Assembly: GCF_003355495.1 (NCBI RefSeq)
Contig: NZ_CP031337.1
Coordinates: 625,001 to 689,000 of the forward strand
Reading direction: 5' to 3'
From: Crenobacter cavernae
Lineage (GTDB): Bacteria; Pseudomonadota; Gammaproteobacteria; Burkholderiales; Chromobacteriaceae
Length of the DNA: 64,000 nucleotides
Below, in pieces: positions 43,920-52,681 of the stretch. The position numbers and the translations under genes are program-made. How positions within the stretch are numbered: the stretch's first letter is position 1; each line of letters begins with the position of its first letter. Under the pieces are notes generated by a model. It had not been told where the DNA came from, did not search any database, and was given only the letters and a program-made list of their open reading frames with translations.

Positions 43920-44779
43920 GCCCGCAAGCCCGGCGCGAAGCGGTCACGCTGCTCATGACCGAACGCGCCATGGGCGTGACCCGCGCTTGCGGGCTGGTCG
44001 GCATTTCACGGTCGCTGTATCGGTATCGGTCTAGCCGAACGGGTACCGACGGTCTCCTAACGGAGCGGATGGTGGCATTGGCCGGCGAGAAACGGCGTTA
44101 TGGCTACCGACGGCTGCAGGTACTGTTGCACCGAGAAGGCTGGCGGGTAAACCACAAGCGATGCTATCGCCTCTATCGGCAGGCCGGCTTGAGTATCAGG
44201 AAACGCCGGCGCAAACAGATTGCCGGTGTAGAGCGCAAGCCGCTACCGCGCCCGCAAGCGCCCAACCTGAGCTGGTCGATGGACTTCGTTGCGGATGGGC
44301 TGGCTGACGGCCGGCGACTGCGTTGCCTGAACATCGTGGACGACTACACCCGGGAATGCCTGGCCATCGAAGTCGACACTTCGCTGCCAGGGCTGCGCGT
44401 GGCGTCGGTGCTGGAGCGGCTGGCGAACGCCAGAGGATTGCCCCTTTCCATTACCGTCGACAATGGCCCGGAGTTTGCTGGCAAAGCGCTGGATGCATGG
44501 GCTTACGCCCAAGGCGTCAGGCTATCGTTTATTCGGCCGGGTAGGCCGGTGGAAAACGCCTACATCGAGAGCTTCAACGGCCGCTTCCGGGACGAGTGCC
44601 TGAACGAGCACTGGTTCGTGTCGATGCGGCATGCGCGGGAAGTGATTGAAGCTTGGCGCATCGAATACAACGGCGAGCGTCCGCATAGCTCGCTGGGCTA
44701 CCTGACCCCGAACCAGTTTGCCGAAGCCTATCGGCAAGCTGAGTTGTTAACCCCTGACTCTATATTGGTTTCGGACTAA
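43913..44779 (+). CDS. IS3 (IS407-type) OrfB transposase
   Basis: A 288-residue DDE integrase: RRYGYRRLQVLLHREGW (HTH_21), SWSMDFVADGL, SITVDNGPEF and ENAYIESFNGRFRDECLN give D, D and E. Intact; probably the active element in this nest. Confidence 0.93.
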   Translation: MVSPQARREAVTLLMTERAMGVTRACGLVGISRSLYRYRSSRTGTDGLLTERMVALAGEKRRYGYRRLQVLLHREGWRVNHKRCYRLYRQAGLSIRKRRRKQIAGVERKPLPRPQAPNLSWSMDFVADGLADGRRLRCLNIVDDYTRECLAIEVDTSLPGLRVASVLERLANARGLPLSITVDNGPEFAGKALDAWAYAQGVRLSFIRPGRPVENAYIESFNGRFRDECLNEHWFVSMRHAREVIEAWRIEYNGERPHSSLGYLTPNQFAEAYRQAELLTPDSILVSD

Positions 44780-45351
44780 AAATGGGGGCAGGTCAGGTCA
44801 CTTCCACCGCCTGGATTTCCTGCGTATCCCGGTTGATGGCCAAGTGCACCTTGCGCCAGCCGCGCCGGTACTCCGGCCCGTGTTTCTTCACCTTCCACTC
44901 GCCTTCGCCGTGAATCTTGATGCCGGTGCTGTCCACCAGCAGGTGCAGCGGCTCGCGGCTGCGGCGTACCGGTATTTGCACCGTCAGCGTTGCCTGGCGT
45001 CGGCTCACCGTACTGTAACTCGGTACGCGCCAGGTCCAAACCTAGCAGGCGCACCAGGCTCGCTGCCAGCCCCTGAGCCTGACGCAAGCCTTGCTGGAAC
45101 AGTACCTTCAGCGTCAGCATGATCTGAATGGCCTGGTCGCTGTAGTGGGTCGGACGCCCGGCCTTACCCGCTCGCTCGTTGGCGTGCCAAGCCACTTCGG
45201 GGGAGAACCAGATCGTCAGATCGCCCCTCGCTTGAAGACTCCGGTTGTACTCGGGCCAGTTGGTGGTGTGGTAGCGTGGTTTCGCGGGTTTCATCCTCTC
45301 AGCATGCCAGAACTGTCAAGCCCCCGGACTTCTGAGTTATGCAACAAAGCC

Positions 45352-45612
45352 CCGTCATAAACACAGTCTTATGCCTATCTCTTGGCTAAGGGGGCACGGA
45401 TGTCCTGTGTTTCAGGGGGGGGCTCATTCATGCGCAGCGACAGGGTGGGCTGTCAGCGGGAAGGGTTGGGGCATTATGTGTCAGTGGTCGTCTGTACGAT
45501 TAGACGCAGTTCAAAGCGATTTCTACATATCTTGATTCGTAAAACACATATTTTGTGGTGTTAAATAAATGTTTTGCTGTGGTTGTTGCCACGTATGTGA
45601 TATCATCATCTT
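45352..45612 (+). other. Upstream region of the restriction-modification locus
   Basis: About 260 bases with no supported gene; AT content rises toward the right end. AACACATATTTTGTGGTGTT at about 45544-45563 is an imperfect palindrome (AACAC / GTGTT arms) and may be an operator for the HTH gene that follows. Confidence 0.5.
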
Positions 45613-46011
45613 ATGATTTACGAAGAATTCCGGCGGCAACTGGGAAAGGCCGGGCTGACCGTCAAGGAGTTTGCCGAGCTGATCAAGCAAACGCCGAACT
45701 CGATCACCAACCACGCTGCCGAAGGTGAGGTGCCGTCGCATCTGGCGATCATCGCATCGCTCATGGGCGACATGGCCGAGGCTGGGGTGGATTTCCGGGC
45801 AACGCTGGGCCGGATCGAATACGAGCCCAGCAAACCGCGAGGTGGTGCCACGAAGGGAAGGTTCGGCGGAAGCAAGCAGCCGGACATGTTCATCCGAACG
45901 GGAAAGGGGCCTAATAAAACCATGACGAACGCAACCACTGGCCTTGGAGGGAACGAGCGGGGAGACATGTTTGCCGGAGATGGAGAGGAGCACGACGATG
46001 CCCAGCATTGA
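45613..46011 (+). CDS. HTH-like regulator ahead of the DNA methyltransferase
   Basis: A 132-residue protein. Residues 1-45 (MIYEEFRRQLGKAGLTVKEFAELIKQTPNSITNHAAEGEVPSH) form an XRE-like DNA-binding domain; the C-terminal half is glycine-rich and disordered. It overlaps the methyltransferase start by 14 bases. It is longer than classic C proteins (about 80), so it is a candidate controller rather than a proven one. Confidence 0.72.
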   Translation: MIYEEFRRQLGKAGLTVKEFAELIKQTPNSITNHAAEGEVPSHLAIIASLMGDMAEAGVDFRATLGRIEYEPSKPRGGATKGRFGGSKQPDMFIRTGKGPNKTMTNATTGLGGNERGDMFAGDGEEHDDAQH

Positions 46012-47152
46012 ACTTTTCACCGGCTGTGGTGGCTTGGCCCTGGGGCTGTCCCGCGCGGGTTTGATGCCAGACATGATGGTCGAATGGAATGCGGATGCTG
46101 TGGAAACTGTTCGCCACAATATCGCCTTGAACGTTCCTCTCGTCAGGGACTGGAACATCGAGGCGGCAGATGTCCGCACCATGAACTGGGGGCAGTTCAA
46201 TGGTAACCTGCATTTGGTGGCAGGGGGGCCACCCTGCCAACCATTCTCGGTTGGCGGGAAACACAAGGGGCATGACGACCACAGGGACATGTGGCCGGAG
46301 GCGATTCGGGCCGTTCGGGAAACCCATCCGAGCGCATTCTTGTTCGAAAACGTCCGCGGCCTAACCCGGGAGGCGTTCGCGGACTATCTCCGTTGGATCA
46401 CGGCTCATCTTCGCCACCCAGGTGTCGTACGCTTGAACGGTGAAACCCATTACGAGCACCTTGAAAGGCTCGAACGCGCTGACGTTCCCCCAGTGTACGA
46501 AGTTCAGGTGCTCAAGGTAAATGCCGCTGACTATGGTGCGCCGCAAAAGCGGCATCGCGTCATCGTCGCAGGGGTGCGCCAGGACTTGAACATTGACTTC
46601 ACCCCTCCGGCTCCCACGCACTCCCGGGATCGTCTGCTATGGGATCAGTGGGTGACGGGTGAGTATTGGGTTCGTCACGGGCTACCAGTGCCGGATGATG
46701 TGGCTATTCCGAGGCAGGATGTCTCCCTGGTCCGCAAGCTGCGCGCCAGGAACACTCCTCCCGCAGGCGCTGCCTGGTTGACTACCCGGGACGCCATCAT
46801 GGGCCTTGGGGAACCCAACGGTGTCAATAACCACCTCTTCCAGGCTGGTGCGAGGGTTTATCCCGGACACACAGGGAGCCCATTGGATCAGCCGGCGAAG
46901 GCGCTGAAGGCTGGCGACCACGGCGTGCCCGGTGGGGAGAACATGATGGTGCGCGACGACGGAACCGTACGGTACTTCACCATCCGCGAGGCCGCTCGAC
47001 TTCAGGGGCTTCCGGACGAGTACGTTTTCCCCGGCTCGTGGACTGAGAGCATGCGTCAGATCGGCAACGCGGTCCCCGTGCAATTGTCCGAGGCGATGGG
47101 GAACTGGATCGCTGAATTGCTTGATCGTGCCGACGGGCAGGCGGTGGCTTAG
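45998..47152 (+). CDS. C5-cytosine DNA methyltransferase
   Basis: A 384-residue m5C methyltransferase. Motif I IELFTGCGGLALGLSRAG, motif IV GGPPCQPFSVGG with the catalytic cysteine, motif VI FENVRGL, motif VIII QKRHRVIVAG and motif X IGNAVPV are all intact. The start at 45998 is the first that allows motif I at the very N-terminus. The partner endonuclease is Eco29kI-like, whose family cuts CCGCGG, so that site is the likely target. Confidence 0.9.
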   Translation: MPSIELFTGCGGLALGLSRAGLMPDMMVEWNADAVETVRHNIALNVPLVRDWNIEAADVRTMNWGQFNGNLHLVAGGPPCQPFSVGGKHKGHDDHRDMWPEAIRAVRETHPSAFLFENVRGLTREAFADYLRWITAHLRHPGVVRLNGETHYEHLERLERADVPPVYEVQVLKVNAADYGAPQKRHRVIVAGVRQDLNIDFTPPAPTHSRDRLLWDQWVTGEYWVRHGLPVPDDVAIPRQDVSLVRKLRARNTPPAGAAWLTTRDAIMGLGEPNGVNNHLFQAGARVYPGHTGSPLDQPAKALKAGDHGVPGGENMMVRDDGTVRYFTIREAARLQGLPDEYVFPGSWTESMRQIGNAVPVQLSEAMGNWIAELLDRADGQAVA

Positions 47153-47928
47153 GGCTCGCGGTGAATGATTGTGCCGTGCCGATAGCCACGTGACTCTTTG
47201 TATAAGATCATGTGGCTCGGGAAGGCGGTCGATTGCCACCCGGGTAGAGCTTGCGTGATTAGTCGGACTAGTTCTACCACGGGCATGTTGGCGTCCGGCA
47301 CGGCCACCGTTGCCACCCGGTGGTCTGGATGGCCCTTGCGGTAATCTGCATACTTGTCGCTGCTAAGTTTCTCTGTCTCGTAGCGAATGAGGTATGGAAG
47401 CTTCTCCGAATTCTTTAGCGCCACTAGTAGGTCCAGCGCATTCCACGTTCCGGGAACCACCCAAGCGCACGGCCAGTCTTTCTTGATCGGATAACGCATG
47501 TCAAAGCCGTCGGGAGCTTTGTTGGTCAGTTCGCGGTTGCGGCCGGGATCGTGTGGACCAAAGCCGTTACCATTCCACTCGCACTCGCCCGTACCTTTCG
47601 TCTTGTAGTGGCGGATCATGGCTGTTTCGGGCGCCAACGTGGTCCAGTTCTCATGCACATAAAGGCACTTGAAGCTCATGTCGCCGACGTTGATGTCGCA
47701 CCTTCCTCTGAGTTTCAGGTGATGCTCACGCAACCGTTTTGGAAGGTTGTCGGCCTTGCCGACATATACCAACAGGTTGGTTTGGTACAGCTGATAGATG
47801 CCTTGGCCGGCCTCTAGCGTATCGAGGATCTCGGGCGTCAGCGGTCCCGGGATCAATTTGTCAAAAGCGGCCTCCAGTTGAGACGATAGGGCGCTGATGA
47901 TGTCTATTTCAAATTTCGCCGAGTGCAT
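47149..47928 (-). CDS. Eco29kI-family restriction endonuclease (GIY-YIG)
   Basis: A 259-residue protein. GQGIYQLYQTNLLVYVGKADNLPKRLREHH is the GIY-YIG nuclease core (residues about 42-72), with the catalytic arginine, and MIRHYKTKGTGECEWNGNGFGPHDPGRNR holds the conserved E and N of Eco29kI. It is convergent with the methyltransferase and overlaps it by four bases, unlike the co-directional order that I recall for Eco29kI itself. Confidence 0.87.
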   Translation of the reverse strand: MHSAKFEIDIISALSSQLEAAFDKLIPGPLTPEILDTLEAGQGIYQLYQTNLLVYVGKADNLPKRLREHHLKLRGRCDINVGDMSFKCLYVHENWTTLAPETAMIRHYKTKGTGECEWNGNGFGPHDPGRNRELTNKAPDGFDMRYPIKKDWPCAWVVPGTWNALDLLVALKNSEKLPYLIRYETEKLSSDKYADYRKGHPDHRVATVAVPDANMPVVELVRLITQALPGWQSTAFPSHMILYKESRGYRHGTIIHREP

Positions 47929-48011
47929 AGGGCCTCATGTTCGTCCAATGATGTCCTGGTGCCTTAACCGCACCAGCGGCGCGTGATGCTACCCTACAGT
48001 TATGCCAAACG

Positions 48012-48461
48012 CTAGAGACGTGTCTCTAGGCCGCCCGCCCCACGGGTGTGTGCGGGGCCGAGGAAATCGGAGATTCGTTGGCGGAGCCTGGCGCTGTCGG
48101 CGAGTTCGCATTCCCACAGCACCAGAACCTCCCATCCAAGCTCCTGAAGGGCGGCGATGTTCCGCTTGTCTCTGTCGCTGTTGGCGGTGAGTTTTGCCGT
48201 CCAGAATTCGACCCTGGATTTCGGAATCCTGGCCTGGGCGCATCCCTCGTGGCGGTGCCAAAAACAGCCATGAATGAAAATCACCTTGCGCCGACCCGGA
48301 AAAACCAGATCCGGCCGGCCGGGCAAGCGCCCGACGTGCAGCCGATAACGAAACCTCATCGAGAAGACGAGACGTCTGACTATCATCTCCGGTCCGGTGT
48401 CCTTGTTCCGGACTCGGGCCATAATGCGGCTGCGGGTTTCCTTGGTGACGGTATCAACCAT
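48012..48461 (-). CDS. vsr: Very short patch repair endonuclease
   Basis: A 149-residue Vsr protein that nicks T:G mismatches formed when methylated cytosine deaminates. RIMARVRNKDTGPEMIVRRLVF, GRPDLVFPGRRKVIFIHGCFWHRHEGC and the C-terminal ELGWEVLVLWECEL are the signature blocks, with the catalytic D, the H-C-H zinc ligands and the mismatch wedge. It belongs with the cytosine methyltransferase nearby. Confidence 0.93.
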   Translation of the reverse strand: MVDTVTKETRSRIMARVRNKDTGPEMIVRRLVFSMRFRYRLHVGRLPGRPDLVFPGRRKVIFIHGCFWHRHEGCAQARIPKSRVEFWTAKLTANSDRDKRNIAALQELGWEVLVLWECELADSARLRQRISDFLGPAHTRGAGGLETRL

Positions 48462-48540
48462 AGTTCAAGAATACCGCAGCGCTCAACAGAGGGGAGCTAT
48501 CTAGGGCAGAAATGCCGACAGGAGCCGGGACGATCCAGTC

Positions 48541-49362
48541 TGGGCAGAGCCCATGACCGTGGTGGCCGAACCGTTCGGCCTGCCTGACGTCGAGCTCAAG
48601 AAGGTATGCATACGCCTAAAAATCCTAGCGCCGACGCGCGGCTACTGGGCCGGTGTGCGTGCGGAGAAGGCCATGAAGCAGCCCCGTTTGCCTGAGCTCA
48701 ATGCCTCCACCACGAAATCCGATCGTGCTACCGCGAAGGTCAGGCAACAAAACCGCTATCCCGTCTCCAAGGCTATCGTTTGCTCCGTCCGCGCCGCGCG
48801 AAACAGATGCCATCGCAAGTTGGGAGCACGGTGAGATCGATCATCGGTACCAGGAGCCACTGCTAACCCCTGCGGCAAAGGATGAGCACAAGCTGATCGC
48901 GTTGACGCGGAAGCAATTGCTCAAACGAACGGTGGCCAAGGATGAGCATGGCCGGTTGCGTGCAGTGCAGGTCACCAGGGCGCTCGAAGCGCTGCGGGCA
49001 ATGCCAGCTGAGATCCGGGCGCACCGAGAAAGGGAAGAGCGGCGCGAGGCGGCCTATCAGGCAGCGCTGCAGAAATACTATCGAGAGCAGAGCTTGTTGT
49101 GGGAAGAGGCGGAACGCCTCAAGCAGCTACAGGCTGATGCCGATCCGTGGGAGGCGGCCAGCAAGATTCGTAACTACGTGGCTGCTGTCGAGGAGCGAGC
49201 CAAGCAGGACGGGCGCTTGCACGAGTTGCAGGACTTGCACGAGTTGCAGGACTGGACGCGTGGGCGCGGGCGAAGGCCGATGGGCTCGATCCGAGTCTGC
49301 CGATGTTGGATCCGATCCTGGGTAGGCCCAAGACGGCGGAGCCTTGGAAAGGGGGCTTTTGA
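48541..49362 (+). pseudogene. Broken island gene with RGYWA-type N-terminus
   Basis: Pieces in successive frames: DDPVWAEPMTVVAEPFGLPDVELKKVCIRLKILAPTRGYWAG (to about 48700), then from about 48710 in another frame RETDAIASWEHGEIDHRYQEPLLTPAAKDEHKLIALTRKQLLKRT to LHELQDLHELQDW, then a third frame ending ARAKADGLDPSLPMLDPILGRPKTAEPWKGGF at 49362. The N-terminus is missing. Intact relatives occur in genomic islands with unknown function. An 18-base tandem duplication lies at about 49217-49252. Confidence 0.75.
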
Positions 49363-49674
49363 GCGTCTCTACCGTATTAGTTGGATCCATAACTCTTTGT
49401 TTTTGCTTGGATTGATACAAAATTTTCACGAAGAGTGCAAATTCTGTAGGGATTTTTCATGATCTCCGCGTATTTGCGGCCCTTTGCGATGCGCACGGCG
49501 GTGAAAAAAGCCTTAGGAATCAATAGGTGCGTTTTTCATGATCTCTGCAAACCTACAGCACGCCCAATTGCATCACATCTTATCAGCCAGTTGCAGCGGC
49601 TTGCACACCCAGCCGTGAGCGGCTCACATCGGCCCAGAGTGGACGCTTAGACTGTTCAATTTTCCGAAACTCTC
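49363..49674. other. Non-coding stretch with a direct repeat
   Basis: About 310 bases with no supported gene. TTTTTCATGATCTC occurs at 49453-49466 and 49532-49545 (79 bases apart), each containing the palindrome TCATGA. This may be a protein-binding or recombination site; nothing identifies it further. Confidence 0.45.
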
Positions 49675-50172
49675 TTAAGTAAGAATGGGGACCAGTTCGG
49701 ATGGCAACATTAGTTTAATTGACGGAAATTCGGTCTCAATTTCACTCCGATACTTCAGGATTGTGATTTTGTCACACGTCAGGAAAACGTCGCAATTGCT
49801 CTCGATGGCTTGCATGACGTGCTTGGCGTCATTCTCATCCAGGCCGATCTGTTGAAGTCGCGTAAAAGTTGGATGGTCATCCATTCTCGGGGATGCCAAA
49901 AAGCCAAACTGGTTGTCTTGGATGTTGTAACCCTTGAGTTCATGAGCCTCAACGTACTTCACTTTGTTCAGCCGGTCATAAGTCTGGTTGTGCTTCTTTT
50001 TCCATTCCTCTGGGCATTTATCGATCTCTTCCTTTGTGACTTGCGACGTCACCAGCTCCAGCCGGTGTTGATCATATGCCTCAAGGATCTTAACTAACGC
50101 AGCAGACTCGCCTTTTTGATCGTCGCTGTAGATTGCGCACACCAGAACATTGTCAAGATATGCCTTTTTCAT
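49675..50172 (-). CDS. PIN-like domain protein
   Basis: A 165-residue protein. MKKAYLDNVLVCAIYSDD starts with the first PIN aspartate; an acidic residue follows in VTKEEIDKCPE, then GLDENDAKHVMQAIESNCDVFLTCDKITILKY supplies the third and fourth. This is the arrangement of PIN nucleases, which often act as toxins cutting RNA. No antitoxin is evident; the gene is read after a TPR gene with a 32-base gap. GC is low for the region. Confidence 0.7.
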   Translation of the reverse strand: MKKAYLDNVLVCAIYSDDQKGESAALVKILEAYDQHRLELVTSQVTKEEIDKCPEEWKKKHNQTYDRLNKVKYVEAHELKGYNIQDNQFGFLASPRMDDHPTFTRLQQIGLDENDAKHVMQAIESNCDVFLTCDKITILKYRSEIETEFPSIKLMLPSELVPILT

Positions 50173-50204
50173 GGATGGTTACTCCTTCCCAGTCTACTGG
50201 TGCA

Positions 50205-51779
50205 CTAGCGCTTTATCGCCCGTATGCGTGCAGCCTGCTTCTCCAGTGCTACCGCCTCTTCGACTCGATTCGTTGCCCGGTAAAGTACCGCCATATTCTC
50301 AAGGGTAGTGGCCACTGAGGGGTGATCCGGGCCGAGGGCCTTCTCGTCGATCGCCAGCGCGCGCCGGAACAACGGCTCGGCCTGCGCGTACTGGCCTTGG
50401 TCTTGGTACAGCCCCGCCAGGTTGTTCAGGCTGGTGGCCACAGCGGGATGATCCGGACCGAGGGCCTTCTCGGCGATCGCCAGCGCGCGCCGGAACAGCG
50501 GCTCGGCCTGCGCGTACCGGCCTTGGGCGCGGTACAGTTCCGCCAGGTTGTTCAGGCTTGTACCCACTAGGGGATCATTGGGACCAAGGGCCTTCTCGTT
50601 GATCGCCAGCGCGCGCCGGTACAACGGCTCGGCCTGCGCGTACAGGCCTTGGTCTTGGTACAGCGCTGCCAGGTTGTTCAGGCTGGTGGCCACAGCGGGA
50701 TGGTCCGGGCCGAGGGCCTTCTCGGCGATCGCCAGCGCGCGCCGCAATAGTGGCTCGGCCTGCGCGTACCGGCCTTGGGCGCGGTACAGTTCCGCCAGGT
50801 TGTTCAGGCTCAGGGCCACAGCGGGATGATCCGGGCCGAAGGCCTTCACGTTGATCGCCAGCGCGCGCCGGAACAGCGGCTCGGCCTGCGCGTACAGGCC
50901 TTGGGCTTGGTACAGCGACGCCAGGTTGTTCAGGCTGGTGGCCACAGCGGGATGGTCCGGGCCGAGGGCCTTCTCGTCGATCGCCAGCGCGCGTCGGAAC
51001 AGCGGCTCGATCTGCGCGTACAGGCCTTGGGCGCGGTACAGTTCCGCCAGGTTGTTCAGGCTCAGGGCCACAGCGGGATGATCCGGACCGAGGGCCTTCT
51101 CGGCGATCGCCAGCGCGTGCCGGAACAGCGGCTCGGCTTGCGCGTACTGGCCTTGGTCTTGGTACAGCGATGCCAGGTTGTTTAGCCTCGTGGCCACAGC
51201 GGGATGGTCCGGGCCGAGGGCCTTCTCGGCGATCGCCAGCGCGCGCCGGAACAGCGGCTCGGCCTGCGCGTACCGGCCTTGGGCGCGGTACAGTTCCGCC
51301 AGGTTGTTCAGGCTCAGGGCCACAGCGGGATGATCCGGGCCGAAGGCCTTCACGTTGATCGCCAACGCGCGCCGGTACAACGACTCGGCCTGCGCGTACT
51401 GGCCTTGGTCTTGGTACAGCGACGCCAGGTTGTTTAGGCTTGTACCCACTAGGGGATCATTGGGACCGAGAGCCTTCTCGGCGATCGCCAGCGCGCGCCG
51501 GAACAGCGGCTCGGCCTGCGCGTACCGGCCTTGGGCGCGGTACAGTTCCGCCAGGTTGTTCAGGCTGGTGGCCACGGCGGGATGATTGGGGCCAACGGCT
51601 TGTTCGGCGACTTGTAACGCTTTCTTCGCCACCACGACGGCACGGTCATAGCGGCCTTGCCGGTAAAGCGAGTTGACCTCAGCGTTCAGCGTCTCCCATT
51701 CGATGCCTTGCGCATGGACGGGTACTCCGCAGCCATACGAGAACAGAAGCAGTAACCATGCGGTTATGAGTACTCTCAT
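50205..51779 (-). CDS. Exported TPR protein with eleven 42-residue repeats
   Basis: A 524-residue protein with a signal peptide (residues 1-24) and, from residue 62 on, eleven 42-residue kinesin-light-chain-type TPR units of the form LGPDHPAVATSLNNLAELYR with AQGRYAQAEPLFRRALAIAEKA. Units alternate between ELYRAQG and xLYQDQG types, so the DNA has a 252-base higher-order period. The last unit is diverged and caps the array. Such proteins are scaffolds for protein binding, probably in the periplasm here. The partner is unknown. Confidence 0.85.
   Translation of the reverse strand: MRVLITAWLLLLFSYGCGVPVHAQGIEWETLNAEVNSLYRQGRYDRAVVVAKKALQVAEQAVGPNHPAVATSLNNLAELYRAQGRYAQAEPLFRRALAIAEKALGPNDPLVGTSLNNLASLYQDQGQYAQAESLYRRALAINVKAFGPDHPAVALSLNNLAELYRAQGRYAQAEPLFRRALAIAEKALGPDHPAVATRLNNLASLYQDQGQYAQAEPLFRHALAIAEKALGPDHPAVALSLNNLAELYRAQGLYAQIEPLFRRALAIDEKALGPDHPAVATSLNNLASLYQAQGLYAQAEPLFRRALAINVKAFGPDHPAVALSLNNLAELYRAQGRYAQAEPLLRRALAIAEKALGPDHPAVATSLNNLAALYQDQGLYAQAEPLYRRALAINEKALGPNDPLVGTSLNNLAELYRAQGRYAQAEPLFRRALAIAEKALGPDHPAVATSLNNLAGLYQDQGQYAQAEPLFRRALAIDEKALGPDHPSVATTLENMAVLYRATNRVEEAVALEKQAARIRAIKR
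50208..51596 (-). repeat. Tandem 126-base repeats of the TPR gene
   Basis: Eleven units of 126 bases, highly similar at the DNA level, arranged as an alternating AB pattern. Such arrays change copy number easily by recombination. Confidence 0.85.
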
Positions 51780-51998
51780 ACTTCCTCCTTGTATGGCTAA
51801 CGACGGAGGTAACAGGCGGCCGCCGGGTTGTCCCGATTGGCTACCATGTCAGCTAGGATATGCGGAAAAACCTGTTGGTTTTGGGGTCTGAAAGCCACGC
51901 CACACACACGCAACAAATCGGAATTTCCTGTTGAATCGTAGCGGCATTCTCTCTATGATGCAATCATTGTTAATTCGGATAAACCTGTTGGTGATGCT

Positions 51999-52289
51999 AT
52001 GAAGCCATCCGACGCTCTTAATGCCCACCGCGACGCCATCCGTCGCATCGTCGAGGCCCATCGCGCCCGCAATGCACGGGTATTTGGTTCGGTCATCCAC
52101 GGTGACGATACCGACGACAGCGACCTCGACCTCCTGATCGACCCGACGCCCGACACCACGATGATGGACATCGGTGCCATCCGCCACGAGCTGCGCACGC
52201 TGCTGGGCGTGCCAGTCGATGTGCTGACCCCCAGGGCACTGCCTGACTCCTTCCGCGCCAAAGTCATTGCGGAGGCCGTGCCGGTATGA
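51999..52289 (+). CDS. mntA: MntA-like nucleotidyltransferase antitoxin
   Basis: A 96-residue minimal nucleotidyltransferase with GSVIHGDDTDDSDLDLLID, the GSx10DxD active site. In the MntA-HepT system the antitoxin AMPylates the HEPN toxin. Its start lies six bases after a third copy of the transposon-end motif (51976-51992). It overlaps hepT by ATGA. Confidence 0.9.
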   Translation: MKPSDALNAHRDAIRRIVEAHRARNARVFGSVIHGDDTDDSDLDLLIDPTPDTTMMDIGAIRHELRTLLGVPVDVLTPRALPDSFRAKVIAEAVPV

Positions 52290-52672
52290 GTCGTGACAAG
52301 CAGAGGCTGGCCGACTATCTGGCGCACATTCTCAAAGCCATCGGTCGTATTCATCGCTACACCGAGGACATGGCCGAGTGGGCGTTCCTGGAGAACGAGC
52401 TGGTGCAGGATGCGGTGATCCGCAACTTCGAGATCATCGGAGAAGCCAGCCGCAATATCGAGCGTCACTATCCGGACTTCGCCGAGGCGCACCCTGAGGT
52501 GCCGCTGGCGTTCGCCTATGAAATGCGCAACGCCTTGGCGCACGGCTACTTCAAGGTAGACCTTGAGATCGTCTGGAAGACCATCCTGCGCGACTTGCCA
52601 GTGCTCGCCGAGCAGGTTGAGGGCCTGGCTGCAGAAGTGGCCGAAGAGCATAACGACGGGCCGCGCCCATAA
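52286..52672 (+). CDS. hepT: HepT-like HEPN ribonuclease toxin
   Basis: A 128-residue HEPN protein with the RNALAHGY motif (Rx4-6H) near residue 92, the RNase site of HEPN toxins, with the tyrosine that MntA modifies two residues on. Helical throughout. Translation is coupled to mntA. Confidence 0.9.
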   Translation: MSRDKQRLADYLAHILKAIGRIHRYTEDMAEWAFLENELVQDAVIRNFEIIGEASRNIERHYPDFAEAHPEVPLAFAYEMRNALAHGYFKVDLEIVWKTILRDLPVLAEQVEGLAAEVAEEHNDGPRP

Positions 52673-52681
52673 GGTGAGTTG

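Larger units (their letters stand above)
43592..44795 (+). mobile_element. IS3-family (IS407-type) element inside IS5
   Basis: 1,204 bases with ends TGACCTGCTCCCCGAATTTAG and inverse of TGACCTGCCCCCATTTTTAG. Both orfA and orfB are intact and read on the plus strand, opposite to the host transposase. Confidence 0.88.
43171..45294 (-). pseudogene. IS5 transposase, split by an IS3 insertion
   Basis: The N-terminal part lies at 44801-45294 (MKPAKPRYHTTNWPEYNRSLQARGDLTIWF; then after a frameshift near 45005 TVQIPVRRSREPLHLLVDSTGIKIHGEGEWKVKKHGPEYRRGWRKVHLAINRDTQEIQAVEVT). The C-terminal part lies at 43171-43588 (VEELLLQLPPETVLASLGGDGAYDSR, KRWSGYHRRSLVETAMHRFKRLGDRL). The IS3 element sits exactly between VEVT and the second part. 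An additional frameshift in the N-terminal half means it was probably already broken. Confidence 0.85.
43117..45351 (-). mobile_element. IS5-family element interrupted by an IS3 element
   Basis: Ends GGCTTTGTTGCATAAC (43117-43132) and its inverse (45336-45351) match perfectly over 16 bases. Removal of the 1,204-base IS3 insert leaves about 1,031 bases, the right size. The transposase is split and cannot work. A truncated relative with the same end lies at 57522. Confidence 0.87.

Noticed and set aside
45382..45564. 60-codon ORF upstream of the HTH gene
   Set aside because: No ribosome-binding site, unnatural composition, and it overlaps the likely promoter and operator.
49459..49650. 63-codon ORF between the broken gene and the PIN gene
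   Set aside because: Starts within the repeated TTTTTCATGATCTC site, no ribosome-binding site, no family resemblance.
50208..51596. Tandem repeats as a CRISPR array
   Set aside because: The repeats are 126 bases without unique spacers and encode TPR units in frame.
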